From DASVFB01 sp963766345 (GTDB lineage Bacteria > Actinomycetota > Thermoleophilia > Gaiellales > Gaiellaceae), in NCBI GenBank assembly GCA_963766345.1, contig CAVXZL010000004.1, positions 44,482 to 108,481 on the forward strand: 64,000 nt of DNA, given 5' to 3'. Position 1 is the first letter of the stretch, and each line of letters starts with the position of its first letter. Shown piece after piece: positions 24,247-33,447 of the stretch. Below the pieces are notes generated by a model. It saw nothing but the letters and a program-made list of their open reading frames with translations. It had not been told where the DNA came from and searched no databases. The position numbers and the translations under genes are program-made.

Positions 24247-24915
24247 GTGCGCCGGACGGGCCAGAAGCTCCTCAAGTTCGACCGCAGGCTCGGCGCCCGG
24301 TTCGTTGCGGGGACTGACGAGGCCGGGCGCGGCTCGCTCGCCGGGCCGCTCGTCGTCGCCGGCGTGCTGCTCGACTACGAGTGCCTGCGCGAGCATCGCG
24401 TGCGGCCGCTCGCGTACCTGAACGACTCGAAGCAGTGCGCGCCGGCAGAGCGCGAGGCGCTGTACCGCGGCGTGTTCGCGTGCGCCGAGCGCGTCGTCGT
24501 GCGCGTCGTTCCCGCGGACGAGATCGACCGGCGCGGGCTGCACCGGTCGAACCTCGACGCGATGCGCGCGATCCTCGAGACGCTGTCGCCGCCGGCCGAG
24601 GCGTGCCTCGTGGACGGCTTCCGTCTCGGCAAGTCGGCGCCCGACCACACCGCCGTCGTCGACGGCGACACGAAGAGCGCGGCGATCGCGGCCGCGTCGA
24701 TCGTCGCGAAGGTGACTCGCGACCGGCTGATGCGACGGATGGACGCGGTGTATCCGCACTACGGCTTCGCGTCGCACGTCGGCTACATCACGCCGTCGCA
24801 CACGAGGACCGTCCGCGAGCACGGTCCCTCGCCGATCCACCGCCGCTCGTGGCGCGCGAAGGCGTACCTCTCCGACGCCGAGCTTGAGGCACTCGTCAGA
24901 GCTCAGAGCGCGTAG
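24247..24915 (+). CDS. rnhB: ribonuclease HII
   Basis: 222 aa. Cleaves RNA in RNA-DNA hybrids, including single misincorporated ribonucleotides. The metal-binding motif GTDEAGRGSLAGPLVVA is followed by YLNDSKQ, VDGFRL (Asp) and KSAAIAAASIVAKVTRDRLM (RNase HII signature) and HYGFASHVGY. The end overlaps the yraN start. Confidence 0.95.
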   Translation: MRRTGQKLLKFDRRLGARFVAGTDEAGRGSLAGPLVVAGVLLDYECLREHRVRPLAYLNDSKQCAPAEREALYRGVFACAERVVVRVVPADEIDRRGLHRSNLDAMRAILETLSPPAEACLVDGFRLGKSAPDHTAVVDGDTKSAAIAAASIVAKVTRDRLMRRMDAVYPHYGFASHVGYITPSHTRTVREHGPSPIHRRSWRAKAYLSDAELEALVRAQSA

Positions 24916-25210
24916 GCACTACCGCCTGCGCGCGTACCGCATCCTCGACGAGAACGTGTGGATCGCCGGCTATGAGCTCGACCTCGTCGCCCGGCGCGGC
25001 ACGACACTCGTGTTCTGCGAGGTGAAGAGCAAGTCGGGCGACGGCTTCGGCGATCCGCTCGAGATGGTGAACGCGGAAAAGGTGCGCCGGCTGCGTCGCG
25101 CCGCGGCCGCGTGGCTCGCTGCCCATCCCGAGCACGCGCGGTGCTCCGTTCGCTTCGACGTCGTTGCCGAGCGCGCTGGAAAGCTCGAGCGCGTCGCAGC
25201 CGCGTTCTAA
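24884..25210 (+). CDS. YraN/UPF0102 endonuclease-like protein
   Basis: 108 aa from TTG 24884. YRILDENVW, YELDLVARRGTTLVFCEVKSK (the E...D...EVK nuclease-like triad of this family) and KVRRLRRAAAAWLA are diagnostic. The N-terminus is short by about ten residues relative to most YraN proteins and is coded inside the end of rnhB. It is encoded between rnhB and comM/dprA as in many bacteria, although two unrelated genes are inserted before comM here. Confidence 0.85.
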   Translation: MRHSSELRARRHYRLRAYRILDENVWIAGYELDLVARRGTTLVFCEVKSKSGDGFGDPLEMVNAEKVRRLRRAAAAWLAAHPEHARCSVRFDVVAERAGKLERVAAAF

Positions 25211-25752
25211 CGGAGGGCGTAGCGCAATCGCATGCCGCTGAACTCGAGCGTCGACGCGATCACTTCGTCCCAGAGCTCGAGCAGCCGCGGCACGACGCGT
25301 AGCTCGATCCCGGCGGCCCCGTGCAACTCGACGAGGTCGCCGAGCCGCCGCAGCTCGAGCGGTTCCACCGCCTCGCGCGAGATCCAGTAGCCGCCCGCCG
25401 GCTCGTACGGCTCGAAGTTCTCCTCGGGGAGCCGGTACGCGTAGAGCTGGGTCGTCCGCATCCGCTCGTCCCACGGCGGCTCGACGGCGTGCACGCGCGC
25501 GAGCCGGTCGCCGAGGAACCGCTCGACGTCTGCGTCGGTCGTGTCCGGCCCGGCCCAGAACGTCCCGCGCGGGCAATCGCGCGGAAACCAGTAGAGCGGC
25601 AGGTGGCGAGTGTCGATCGCCCACACGAGCGCCTCGTCTTCGAGCGCGGTCGCCGCGCGGTGCGGCCGGAAGACGGCGATGTGCGGATCCTCGCTCACGT
25701 GCCACAGCGCATGCGGCCCTTCGCCGCGGTACGGAGGAGCCGGTTCCCGCAT
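25207..25752 (-). CDS. DUF6886-like protein
   Basis: 181 aa. It begins near ALWHVSEDPHIAVFRPH, with VWAIDTRHLPLYWFPRDCPRGTFW and PPWDERMRTTQLYAYRLPEENFEPY, matching a family of small cytosolic proteins of unknown role (I recall it as DUF6886). Its stop overlaps that of yraN. The ATG at 25750-25752 is the first in-frame start before the homologous part. Confidence 0.65.
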   Translation of the reverse strand: MREPAPPYRGEGPHALWHVSEDPHIAVFRPHRAATALEDEALVWAIDTRHLPLYWFPRDCPRGTFWAGPDTTDADVERFLGDRLARVHAVEPPWDERMRTTQLYAYRLPEENFEPYEPAGGYWISREAVEPLELRRLGDLVELHGAAGIELRVVPRLLELWDEVIASTLEFSGMRLRYALR

Positions 25753-25791
25753 CGGCGAATCATGCGCCGGCACTCGTCCGGACGGACCGTT

Positions 25792-25910
25792 CGGTGTCTG
25801 ACACCGGGAATGGTCCCGAAATGACCCTGCGCCGCCGCCCGTACGGCGTGGCTGCGTCGGGGCACATGCCTCTGCCGGACAATTCGGCGTCTGGCACCGG
25901 GGTTGGCCGT
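25792..25910. repeat. variant paired palindrome locus
   Basis: CGGTGTCTGACACCG (25792-25806, perfect 7-bp arms) and a weaker CGGCGTCTGGCACCG (25885-25899), centres 93 nt apart, each followed by GGG and TGG. They share the xGxGTCTGxCxC core with the 2605 and 42851 repeats but have a different spacing and no common interior. They lie between the DUF6886-like gene and the DNA methylase. Confidence 0.5.
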
Positions 25911-25950
25911 TCGGGCAGGACCTGGGTCGGAGGCGGGCGAACCTTGAGGC

Positions 25951-27060
25951 GTGGCCTCCACGCAGGACGCGCTCTACTCCGAGATCGACCTCGACCTGTC
26001 GTGGTCGGAGCGCGACCTTCCCGAGCGCGAGCGCACGAAGCACGTGCACCGTCTGCATCCGTACCTCGGCAAGTTCATCCCGCAGCTCGCCGGGACGCTG
26101 CTCGAGCGATACGTCCCGCGCGGCGGGCACGTGCTCGATCCGTTCGCCGGCTCGGGGACGACGCTCGTGCAGGCGCTCGAGTCCGGCTTCGACGCAACGG
26201 GCGTCGACATCGCGGCGTTCAACTGCCTGCTCATGCGGGTGAAGACGCAGGACTACAACCTCTTCGTTCTCGAGCGCGAGCTCCGCGACGTCGTGTCGCG
26301 ACTCGACGACGCGACCACACGGGCGAAGCCGTCCGGCTACATGCGCGAATGGTTCGCGCCCCAGGCGGCGCGCGAGCTGCTGGCGTTCCGCGAGCTCGCC
26401 GCGGAGTACGAGCATCGAGACGTGCTGCGCGTCGTCCTCGCGCGCGCCGCGCGATCGGCGAGGCTGACGACGCACTTCGACCTCGAGTCGCCGCGCGCGC
26501 CGCAACGGGGGCCGTACTGGTGCCACAAGCACAAGCGCGAGTGCCGTCCCGTCGAGCAGGCGAAGCCGTTCCTGCGGCGCTACACGCTCGACACGCTGAC
26601 GCGCATCAAGGCGTTCGCGAAGGTGCGCGCGAAGCACCGCGACGCGCACGTCCTCCACGGGGACGCGCGCGAGGTCGATCTCGGCCGCGCATTCGACGGG
26701 GTCGTCACGTCACCGCCGTATCCCGGGCTGATCGACTACCACGAGCAGCACCGCGCCGCCTACGAGCTTCTCGACCTCGACGACCTGCGCGAGCTCGAGC
26801 TCGGCGCGGCGGCCGCCGGGACGAGCCGCGCCGCGCTCGCGGCCTACGGCGAGGGGATCGCGGCCGTGCTGTCGCGCGCCCGGGCGTCGCTGCGGCCGGG
26901 CGGCGCCGTCGTGATCGTCGTCAACGACCGTCGCGACCTCTATCCGAAGATCCTCGACCGCGCCGGATTGCGGCTCGAGGAGAGGCTCCGACGGCACGTC
27001 AATCGTCGGACCGGCCGGCGGGCGGGCGAGTTCTTCGAGGAGGTCCTGGTCGCCCGCTAA
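25951..27060 (+). CDS. solitary DNA methyltransferase (N6-adenine/N4-cytosine type)
   Basis: 369 aa. SAM-binding motif I is VLDPFAGSGTTLVQAL (about 55-70), preceded by HPYLGKFIPQLAG. A variable middle part contains WCHKHKRECRPVEQAKPF and may be the target-recognition region. Catalytic motif IV is VVTSPPYPGLIDYHEQH (about 250), followed by LRPGGAVVIVVND. The order I-TRD-IV is that of alpha-type amino-methyltransferases. No restriction endonuclease is nearby, so it is probably an orphan regulator or a phage-defence remnant. GTG start. Confidence 0.85.
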   Translation: MASTQDALYSEIDLDLSWSERDLPERERTKHVHRLHPYLGKFIPQLAGTLLERYVPRGGHVLDPFAGSGTTLVQALESGFDATGVDIAAFNCLLMRVKTQDYNLFVLERELRDVVSRLDDATTRAKPSGYMREWFAPQAARELLAFRELAAEYEHRDVLRVVLARAARSARLTTHFDLESPRAPQRGPYWCHKHKRECRPVEQAKPFLRRYTLDTLTRIKAFAKVRAKHRDAHVLHGDAREVDLGRAFDGVVTSPPYPGLIDYHEQHRAAYELLDLDDLRELELGAAAAGTSRAALAAYGEGIAAVLSRARASLRPGGAVVIVVNDRRDLYPKILDRAGLRLEERLRRHVNRRTGRRAGEFFEEVLVAR

Positions 27061-27111
27061 CCCTGTGTAGAACTTTCGGCGGCAAACTGCCAGACTCCGG
27101 GGCGAAGCCAG

Positions 27112-28392
27112 GTGGCCGTCAGCCCACTTCCGCTCAACCGAGTCCGCATGCTCCGGCCGCTCAGGATCCGGGACTTCGCGTTGCTCTGGACCGGCATGAC
27201 CGTGTCCTTCCTCGGCGACGGCCTGTACATGGTCGCGATCGCCTGGCAGGTGTACGCGATCTCGAACGCGCCGACGGCCCTCGCGCTCGTCGGGATCGCC
27301 TGGACGGCTCCGCAGGTGCTGCTGCTCCTACTCGGCGGCGCGGTCAGCGACCGCTTCGAGCGCCGCCTCGTGCTGATGGTCTCGGACGCGATTCGCTGCG
27401 CGGCGATCGCTGCGCTCGGCGTGCTCTCGGTGACCGGGGTGCTCGAGCTCTGGCAGGCGGTCGTGCTCGTCGCGATCTACGGAGTCGGCGGCGCGGTCTT
27501 CGCGCCGTCGTTCACGGGGATCGTGCGCGACGTCGTCCCGAGCGAACTGTTGCTCGAGGCCAACTCGCTCGACCAGTTCGTGCGGCCGATCTGCGTGCGG
27601 CTCGTCGGTCCGGCGGTCGGGGGCGTCATCATCGGTCTCGCCGGCGCGGGAACGGCGTTCCTCGCGGACGCGGCCACGTTCGCGGTCTCGGCGACGGCGT
27701 TCCTGCTCATGCGCACCCGCTCGCACCCGGACAGTGCGGCACGGCACTCGTTCCGCCGCGAGATCTTCGACGGCATTGCGTACGTGCGGTCGCGAACGTG
27801 GCTGTCCGTCACGCTCGCCGCGTTGACGGGCTCGATGCTGTTCTTCCTCGGGCCGGTCTATGTGCTCATGCCGTACGTGGTGAAGAATTCGCTCGCGGGC
27901 GGGGCGGACGGGCTCGGGCTCGTGTTCGCGGCGGGCGGCGTCGGCGCGGTGACGGCTGCGCTCCTCCGCGGCCAGCTCGGTCTCCCGCGTCGGCCGCTCG
28001 TGGTCGTCTACGCGGCCTGGGCGGCGTGCGCGTTCTCGCTCATCGGCTATGCGCTCGTCGATGCAGTCTGGGAGGCGATGATCGTGAGCTTCTTCTCGGT
28101 CGGCTGCCTGACGACGGGCGGCATCGTCTGGACGACGGTGCTGCAGCAGTCGGTGCCCGCGCGGATGATCGGGCGCGTCTCGAGCCTCGACTGGATCCTG
28201 ACGCTCGGGCTCGCGCCGCTCTCGTACGCGCTTACCGCGCCGATCGCGAATGCGCTCGGCGCGCGGTCGACGCTCTTGTGGTCGGGGATCGTCAGCGGGG
28301 CCGTGCTCGTGGGCGTCTTCGTGGCTGTCCCGGCTGTCCGGAGCGTGGACAGCGAGGAGGACGAGACGGCCGCGACGGCGGCTGCCGCCTGA
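27112..28392 (+). CDS. MFS transporter
   Basis: 426 aa with about 12 hydrophobic helices. LLWTGMTVSFLGDGLYMVAI and the A-like motif GGAVSDRFERRLVLM between helices 2 and 3 identify the MFS_3 (macrolide/enterobactin exporter-like) group. The ligand is unknown. A GTG at 27112 or ATG at 27148 could be the start; the region upstream shows no clear promoter. Located between the DNA methylase and comM. Confidence 0.85.
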   Translation: MAVSPLPLNRVRMLRPLRIRDFALLWTGMTVSFLGDGLYMVAIAWQVYAISNAPTALALVGIAWTAPQVLLLLLGGAVSDRFERRLVLMVSDAIRCAAIAALGVLSVTGVLELWQAVVLVAIYGVGGAVFAPSFTGIVRDVVPSELLLEANSLDQFVRPICVRLVGPAVGGVIIGLAGAGTAFLADAATFAVSATAFLLMRTRSHPDSAARHSFRREIFDGIAYVRSRTWLSVTLAALTGSMLFFLGPVYVLMPYVVKNSLAGGADGLGLVFAAGGVGAVTAALLRGQLGLPRRPLVVVYAAWAACAFSLIGYALVDAVWEAMIVSFFSVGCLTTGGIVWTTVLQQSVPARMIGRVSSLDWILTLGLAPLSYALTAPIANALGARSTLLWSGIVSGAVLVGVFVAVPAVRSVDSEEDETAATAAAA

Positions 28393-28435
28393 GAGTCGGC
28401 ACGGCGTCGGCACAGACGCGTATGACGACGCGCTC

Positions 28436-28441
28436 TAGCGT
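28436..28441 (+). promoter_or_regulatory. -10 box TAGCGT of comM
   Basis: TAGCGT ends 6 nt before ATG 28448; would drive comM-dprA. Confidence 0.45.
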
Positions 28442-28447
28442 CGAGGA

Positions 28448-29893
28448 ATGCTCGCGCGCGCGATCACGCACGCGCTCGTCGGCCTCGAGCCGCGGCGCGT
28501 CGACGTCGAGGTGCACATCGACAACGGCATCCCCGGCTTTGCGATCGTCGGGCTTGTCGACCGTGCAGTGCAGGAGGCGAAGCACCGCATCCGGAGCGGC
28601 ATCGCGTCGGCCGAGCTCGAGTTCCCGAACCGGCGCATCACCGTCAACCTCGCACCTGCGCAGCTGCGCAAAGAGGGATCGTCGTTCGACCTGCCGATCG
28701 CGCTCGCGATCCTCGCGGCGTCGCGGCAGTTCCCTCCGGAGCGGCTCGAGGAGCACGCAGCGGTCGGCGAGCTCGGTCTCGACGGACGGCTGCGGCGCGT
28801 CGGCGGCGTGCTCGCCGTCGCAGAAGCGGCGACGCGCGCTGCGATCGACCGGCTGATCTGCCCGGTCGACTCCGCTGCGGAGGCGGCGCTCGCCGGAGTC
28901 GAGCCCGTGCCCGCGCGTCATCTGGCAGAAGCCGTCGCCTATCTGCGCGGCGAGACGAAGCTCGAATGGGTCGGCTCGAACGGACATGCACCCGAGGTGC
29001 GTCTGCCCGACCTCGCGGACGTGCGCGGCCACGAGCGTGCCCGGCGCGCGCTGGAGATCGCCGCCGCGGGCAGGCACAATCTTCTGCTCGCAGGGCCGCC
29101 GGGCACGGGGAAGACGATGCTCGCGAGGCGGCTGCCGGGAGTCCTCCCGCCGCTCGAGCCGGGCGAGGCGCTCGAGGTGACGCGGATCCACTCCGTCGCC
29201 GGGCTCGTCTCGGCCGAGCGGCCGCTGATCACCCGCCCGCCGTTTCGCGCGCCGCACCACAGCGCGTCCACGGCGGCGATCGTCGGAGGCGGATCGGGGC
29301 CGCGTCCCGGAGAGGCGACGCTCGCGCACCGCGGCGTGTTGCTGCTCGACGAGCTGCCGGAGTTCCACCGTCCGGCGCTCGAGGCGCTACGGCAGCCGCT
29401 CGAGGACGGCGTCGTCGCGATCGCACGCGCGGCGGGAGCGGCCGTCTTTCCGGCCCGGTTCCAGGTGGTCGGAACCATGAATCTCTGTGCCTGCGGTGCG
29501 CGCGGCGATCCGGGCGCCGAGTGCTCCTGCTCGCCGCAACGGATCGCGTCCTTCCGGGACAAGCTCTCACGCGCGCTGCTCGATCGCTTCGACCTTGTCA
29601 TCACGGTGCCGCGGCCTCGCGCGGTGGAGCTTGCCGCCGCGGGTGCCGAGGCGTCCGAGCCGGTGCGAGCCCGCGTCGTCGCTGCGCGGGCGCGGTCGCC
29701 GGCCTCGCGAACGCCCGCCGCCGACGAGCTGTTGTCGCGGGCGGTCGACCGGCTGCCGCTCTCGGCCCGCGGGCGCGCACGCGTGGCGCGGGTGGCGCGT
29801 TCGATCGCCGCGCTCGCGGGGGAGGACGCGGTCGGGCCCGAGCACGTGGCGGAAGCTCTTTCGTACCGATCGCCGCGGGAGCTCGACAGGTGA
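28448..29893 (+). CDS. comM: ComM/YifB family Mg-chelatase-like AAA ATPase
   Basis: 481 aa. The N-terminal Lon-protease-like fold includes GLEPRRVDVEVHIDNGIPGFAIVGL and ITVNLAPAQLRKEG. The AAA core has Walker A LLAGPPGTGKTMLARRLPG and Walker B GVLLLDELPEF, plus FRAPHHSAS and RFQVVGTMNLCACG (zinc-like cysteines). ComM is a hexameric helicase that aids branch migration during transformation. It overlaps dprA (GTGA), making a competence/recombination operon. Confidence 0.92.
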   Translation: MLARAITHALVGLEPRRVDVEVHIDNGIPGFAIVGLVDRAVQEAKHRIRSGIASAELEFPNRRITVNLAPAQLRKEGSSFDLPIALAILAASRQFPPERLEEHAAVGELGLDGRLRRVGGVLAVAEAATRAAIDRLICPVDSAAEAALAGVEPVPARHLAEAVAYLRGETKLEWVGSNGHAPEVRLPDLADVRGHERARRALEIAAAGRHNLLLAGPPGTGKTMLARRLPGVLPPLEPGEALEVTRIHSVAGLVSAERPLITRPPFRAPHHSASTAAIVGGGSGPRPGEATLAHRGVLLLDELPEFHRPALEALRQPLEDGVVAIARAAGAAVFPARFQVVGTMNLCACGARGDPGAECSCSPQRIASFRDKLSRALLDRFDLVITVPRPRAVELAAAGAEASEPVRARVVAARARSPASRTPAADELLSRAVDRLPLSARGRARVARVARSIAALAGEDAVGPEHVAEALSYRSPRELDR

Positions 29894-30729
29894 GCGACGT
29901 GCGCGTCGTCGAACGGTCGCGGTTCCCGCCCCTGCTCCGCGCGATCTTCGATCCTCCGAAGAGGCTCTACCTCCGCGGCGGCGCGGGGGAGGACGTGCTC
30001 GAGCGTCCGGCCGTGGCGATCGTCGGTGCGCGCGCCTGCTCGCCGTACGGCGCACAGGTCGCACGCCGTCTCGGCCGCGAGCTCGCGCGGGTCGGGCTCG
30101 TCGTCGTCAGTGGGCTCGCCCGCGGCATCGACGGCGAGGCGCACCGCGGCGCGCTCGAAGCGGGAGGCGTCACCGTCGGCGTCCTCGGCTGCGGCATCGA
30201 CCGCGACTACCCGGCCGCGCACGCGGAGCTCGCGCGGAGGATCCGTGAGAGCGGCCTCGTCGTGTCCGAGTACGAGCCGGGAGTCGAGCCGGCTCCGTGG
30301 AGGTTTCCGGCCCGGAACCGCGTGATTGCCGGGCTCTGCGCCGCGACCGTCGTCGTCGAGGCGCGCGAGCGCAGCGGCGCGCTGATCACGGCCGACCTTG
30401 CGCTCGAGGAGGGCCGCGACGTGCTCGCCGTGCCCGGCGAGATCACGAGCGCACTGTCCGCGGGCACGAACGCGTTGCTCAAGCTCGGCGCCGCGCCGTG
30501 CACGTCCGCCGACGACGTGCTCGAGCTGTTCGGCATCACGCGCGACGAGCAAGCTCCGCCCGCCGTCGAGGGCGCGGCGAAGGACGTCCTCGCTGCGCTA
30601 CCCGGCGCCGCCGACGACGTCGTCCGCGCGACGGGACTGGACGCACGAGTTGTCGCCGTAGCGCTCGCGGAGCTCGAGCTCGCAGGCCTCGCGTCCGAGG
30701 GCGACGGGATCTTCAGGCCGGCGAGCTGA
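29890..30729 (+). CDS. dprA: DNA-processing protein DprA
   Basis: 279 aa. The DprA Rossmann fold shows VAIVGARACSPYGAQVARRLG, VVSGLARGIDGEAHRGAL, GVLGCGIDRDYPAAHAEL, FPARNRVIAGLC and RSGALITADLALEEGRDVLAVPG. A C-terminal winged-helix (DVLAALPGAADDVVRATGLD) follows. It loads RecA on incoming single-stranded DNA. The 3' end overlaps the convergent AAA/TPR gene by 17 nt. Confidence 0.95.
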   Translation: MSDVRVVERSRFPPLLRAIFDPPKRLYLRGGAGEDVLERPAVAIVGARACSPYGAQVARRLGRELARVGLVVVSGLARGIDGEAHRGALEAGGVTVGVLGCGIDRDYPAAHAELARRIRESGLVVSEYEPGVEPAPWRFPARNRVIAGLCAATVVVEARERSGALITADLALEEGRDVLAVPGEITSALSAGTNALLKLGAAPCTSADDVLELFGITRDEQAPPAVEGAAKDVLAALPGAADDVVRATGLDARVVAVALAELELAGLASEGDGIFRPAS

Positions 30730-33423
30730 GGATCGCGCGCGACAGCGGCACGCGCTCGAGGAACGACTGCTTGTGCGCCGGATCGGCGAGCGTCTCCGCC
30801 CTGTCCCGGACGACCTGCTGCGCACGCGCGAAGAAGCCCGCCGCATCGGGCGAGCCTGCGGCCGCCAGGATGCGCGCGTGCGCGAAGAGGATCTCCTCGC
30901 CGCGCGTTGCGGTGACAAAGCCGCCGCACTCGTCGAGCTTCGCGACCGCTTGCGCGCTCGAGGCGACGGCCTCGTCGATGCGCCCTTGCGCGAGCGCTAC
31001 GCGTCCGAGCAGCGAGGCACGCGCGATCTGGCTCCGCGGCCAGCCGAACGGGTCGAGCGCGGTGACCGTCTCCTCCGCCTCGCGCAGCGCGTCGGGTGTT
31101 CCCTCCACGAGCAGAAGCTCGGCCCAGTACGCGTCGACGAGCGGGATCACGCCACGGAAACCCGACTCGTTCGCCTCGTTCCGGCCGGCCAGGAGCAGTT
31201 CCCGTGCCTCGGCCGGCTTCTCCCACTCGAGATACAGGTGGCCGAGGAGCGCCTTCAGGTAGCCGCGGATGCCGAGCGCCTCGCGGCGGCTCCCGAACAG
31301 CGCCGACCGCGTCGCGAAGCGTCGCATCGGCGGCCTCGTACAAACCGATCGCGATGTACAGCTGCGCAAGGAACGCGAGCGACCACGCGAGGTCGTCGCC
31401 GCGGCCTCGCTCGCGGAGCCGCTGCGCACTGCGAACCAGGAGCTTCTGCGCCGGCCCGAAGTGACCGAGGTCGAACTCCGCGACGCCGATGCTCATATCG
31501 AGCCGCGCCTCCTCGAACGCGCGCCGCGAAGCGTCGATGTGCTCGTCCAGCGCCCCGCTCGTCAGCAGCTCGTGCGCCTCCTCGAGCGTGTCGCGGCCGC
31601 GCCTCAGGTCGACGCTGTCGAGCTGGTGACCGAGCTTGAGCAGGATCGCGAACTCGTCGACCTTGTCGCCCGCCTCCCGCGCGATCGCGAGCGCCTCCTC
31701 GTACGCGCCGATCGCATCGTCGAGGCTCCGGTACGCGGTGAAGACGAGGCCGGTCGCATAACGCGCGTTCGCGCGCAACGTGGCATCGCCCGTCTCGTCG
31801 GCGGCACGCACTGCCTCCTCGGCGAGCGCGATGACGCCGGCGCCGTCCGAGCTCGATGCCTCGGCCCGCCAGCCCGTTTCCCCGCCGAGGATCAGGTAGA
31901 GGAGTGCGCGCGCAAGCAGACGCTGCGTATCCGGCGTCTGGGCGCGCGGCTTCTGCAGCGCTTCGTGCAGCAGGTCGACGGCGCGCGCCGCGTGGCCGGC
32001 CGCCTCGCGGTACGCGCCCTCCGTGAAGGTCGACTCGGCGACGTCGACGAGCTGCCGGGCAGCGTCCAGCGGCTCGCGCGCGGCCTCGTAGTGCCGCGCG
32101 ATCTCGAGCAGCGCGTGCCTCGGCGGAGGATCGTCGTCGGCGATCAGCTTCTCGAGCGCCTTCGCCACGGCGGCGTGATCGAGGCGGAGCTCGTATGCCG
32201 TGCGGCGTTCGTTCAGAAGCTCTTGCAACGCGCCGGGATCGAACGTGAAGAGGGCGGAGCGGTCGCTCCACCAGTCCTCGACGTCCTCCCACGCGACCAT
32301 GCGGCGCCGCTCGCCGACCTTGCGGAGCTGCCGGACGATCTCGCGCTCGTCGCGTTCGACGAGCTGCGCCAGAACGCGAGTGAGGAAGCGCCGGCCCTGA
32401 ACCGCCCCGCCCTCGAGCAAGGAGCGCTCGTCGTCCTCGAGGTCGGCGACGCGAGGCGCGAGCAGCTCGCCGAGCGTCGTAGGCGGCCTCGCCGCGGCGA
32501 GCGCGCCGCCCAGTCGCCACGCGCCCGGCTCGCCGTCGATCGTCCCGTCGAGCGTCCAGCCTCCGCCGTCGTGGCGCAGGACGCCCTGTTGCTCGAGGCT
32601 CGTGAGGTAGTTCTCGATGAAGAGCGGCGTGCCGTCGCTGACCTCCTGCAGCCAGTCCGCGAGCCGCGCGGCCGGAACGGCGCCGTAGCGATCGGCGAGC
32701 AGCCTCTCGACCGCCTCGCTGCCGAGATCGCGCGAGCTCGAGATCGAGCACTCCGGCCCGCCCGAGCAGCGGCGCGCGCACGTGCGCGAGCGGGTGGCGG
32801 TCGTCGATCAGATCCTTGTCGTACGCGATCACGAGGACGAGCGGCGACTCCGTCGGCGCCTGCCCGGTGCGCGCGATCACCTCGGTCGACGCCGCGTCGA
32901 TCCACTGCGCGTCGTCGATGACGACGATGAGCGGGCTGTCCTCGGCGATGCGTTGCAACGCGGCTGCGACGTCGGACGCGAGCTGCGCCTGCTGCTCCTT
33001 GTGGTCGCCGCCGAGTGCGTAGATGCCGACCTCCGAGACCGCCTTCACGCCGAGCGCGGCGAGCTTGCCGATCACGGGGATGAGCTCGACGAGCGGCGGC
33101 GCGACCTCCTTCACGAGCGAGAGCACGCGCTTGGCGCGATCGCCGCGACGCTCGCGGTTCGTGAGCGCGCGCAGCACCTCGCCGAACGGCCCGAGCGGAT
33201 TCCCCGCGCTCGTCTCGTAACAGAGCGCCAGCTCGAGGTCGGGTCGCTCGTCGCGCTGACGTGACGCGAGCTCCGCGCCGAACTCGCGAAGCAGGGCCGA
33301 CTTGCCGCTTCCGGTCGCGCCGGCGATGAAGACCACGGCGCCGCGGCCGGCCTGCGCCTCGGCGGCGACGTCGAGGAGCGCCTGGAACTCGCGCTCGCGT
33401 CCGACCGGTGCCGTGCCCCCCAT
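30713..33423 (-). CDS. AAA ATPase/TPR regulator, interrupted by two frameshifts
   Basis: With both shifts repaired this is about 904 aa. The N-terminus has PVGREREFQALLDVAAEA, Walker A FIAGATGSGKSALLREFG and Walker B PLIVVIDDAQWIDAAS, as in AAA_16 ATPases. The rest is TPR-like helices (ARYATGLVFTAYRSLDDAI, YLKALLGHLYLEWEKPAEA). Reading frame changes occur near 32729-32734 and 31282-31286. Adding one CG dinucleotide at each restores continuous homology (LELARDLGSEAVERLL and EPPREALGIRGYL). It may be intact in the organism. It is related in architecture to the cyclase at 15494 but lacks the cyclase domain. ATG at 33421-33423. Confidence 0.75.
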
Positions 33424-33434
33424 CGGCGTAGGTC

Positions 33435-33440
33435 TAGCAT
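33435..33440 (+). promoter_or_regulatory. -10 box TAGCAT of the FAD oxidoreductase gene
   Basis: TAGCAT, 7 nt, ATG 33448; only 24 bp separate this start from the divergent AAA/TPR gene. Confidence 0.4.
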
Positions 33441-33447
33441 CGTCGCG

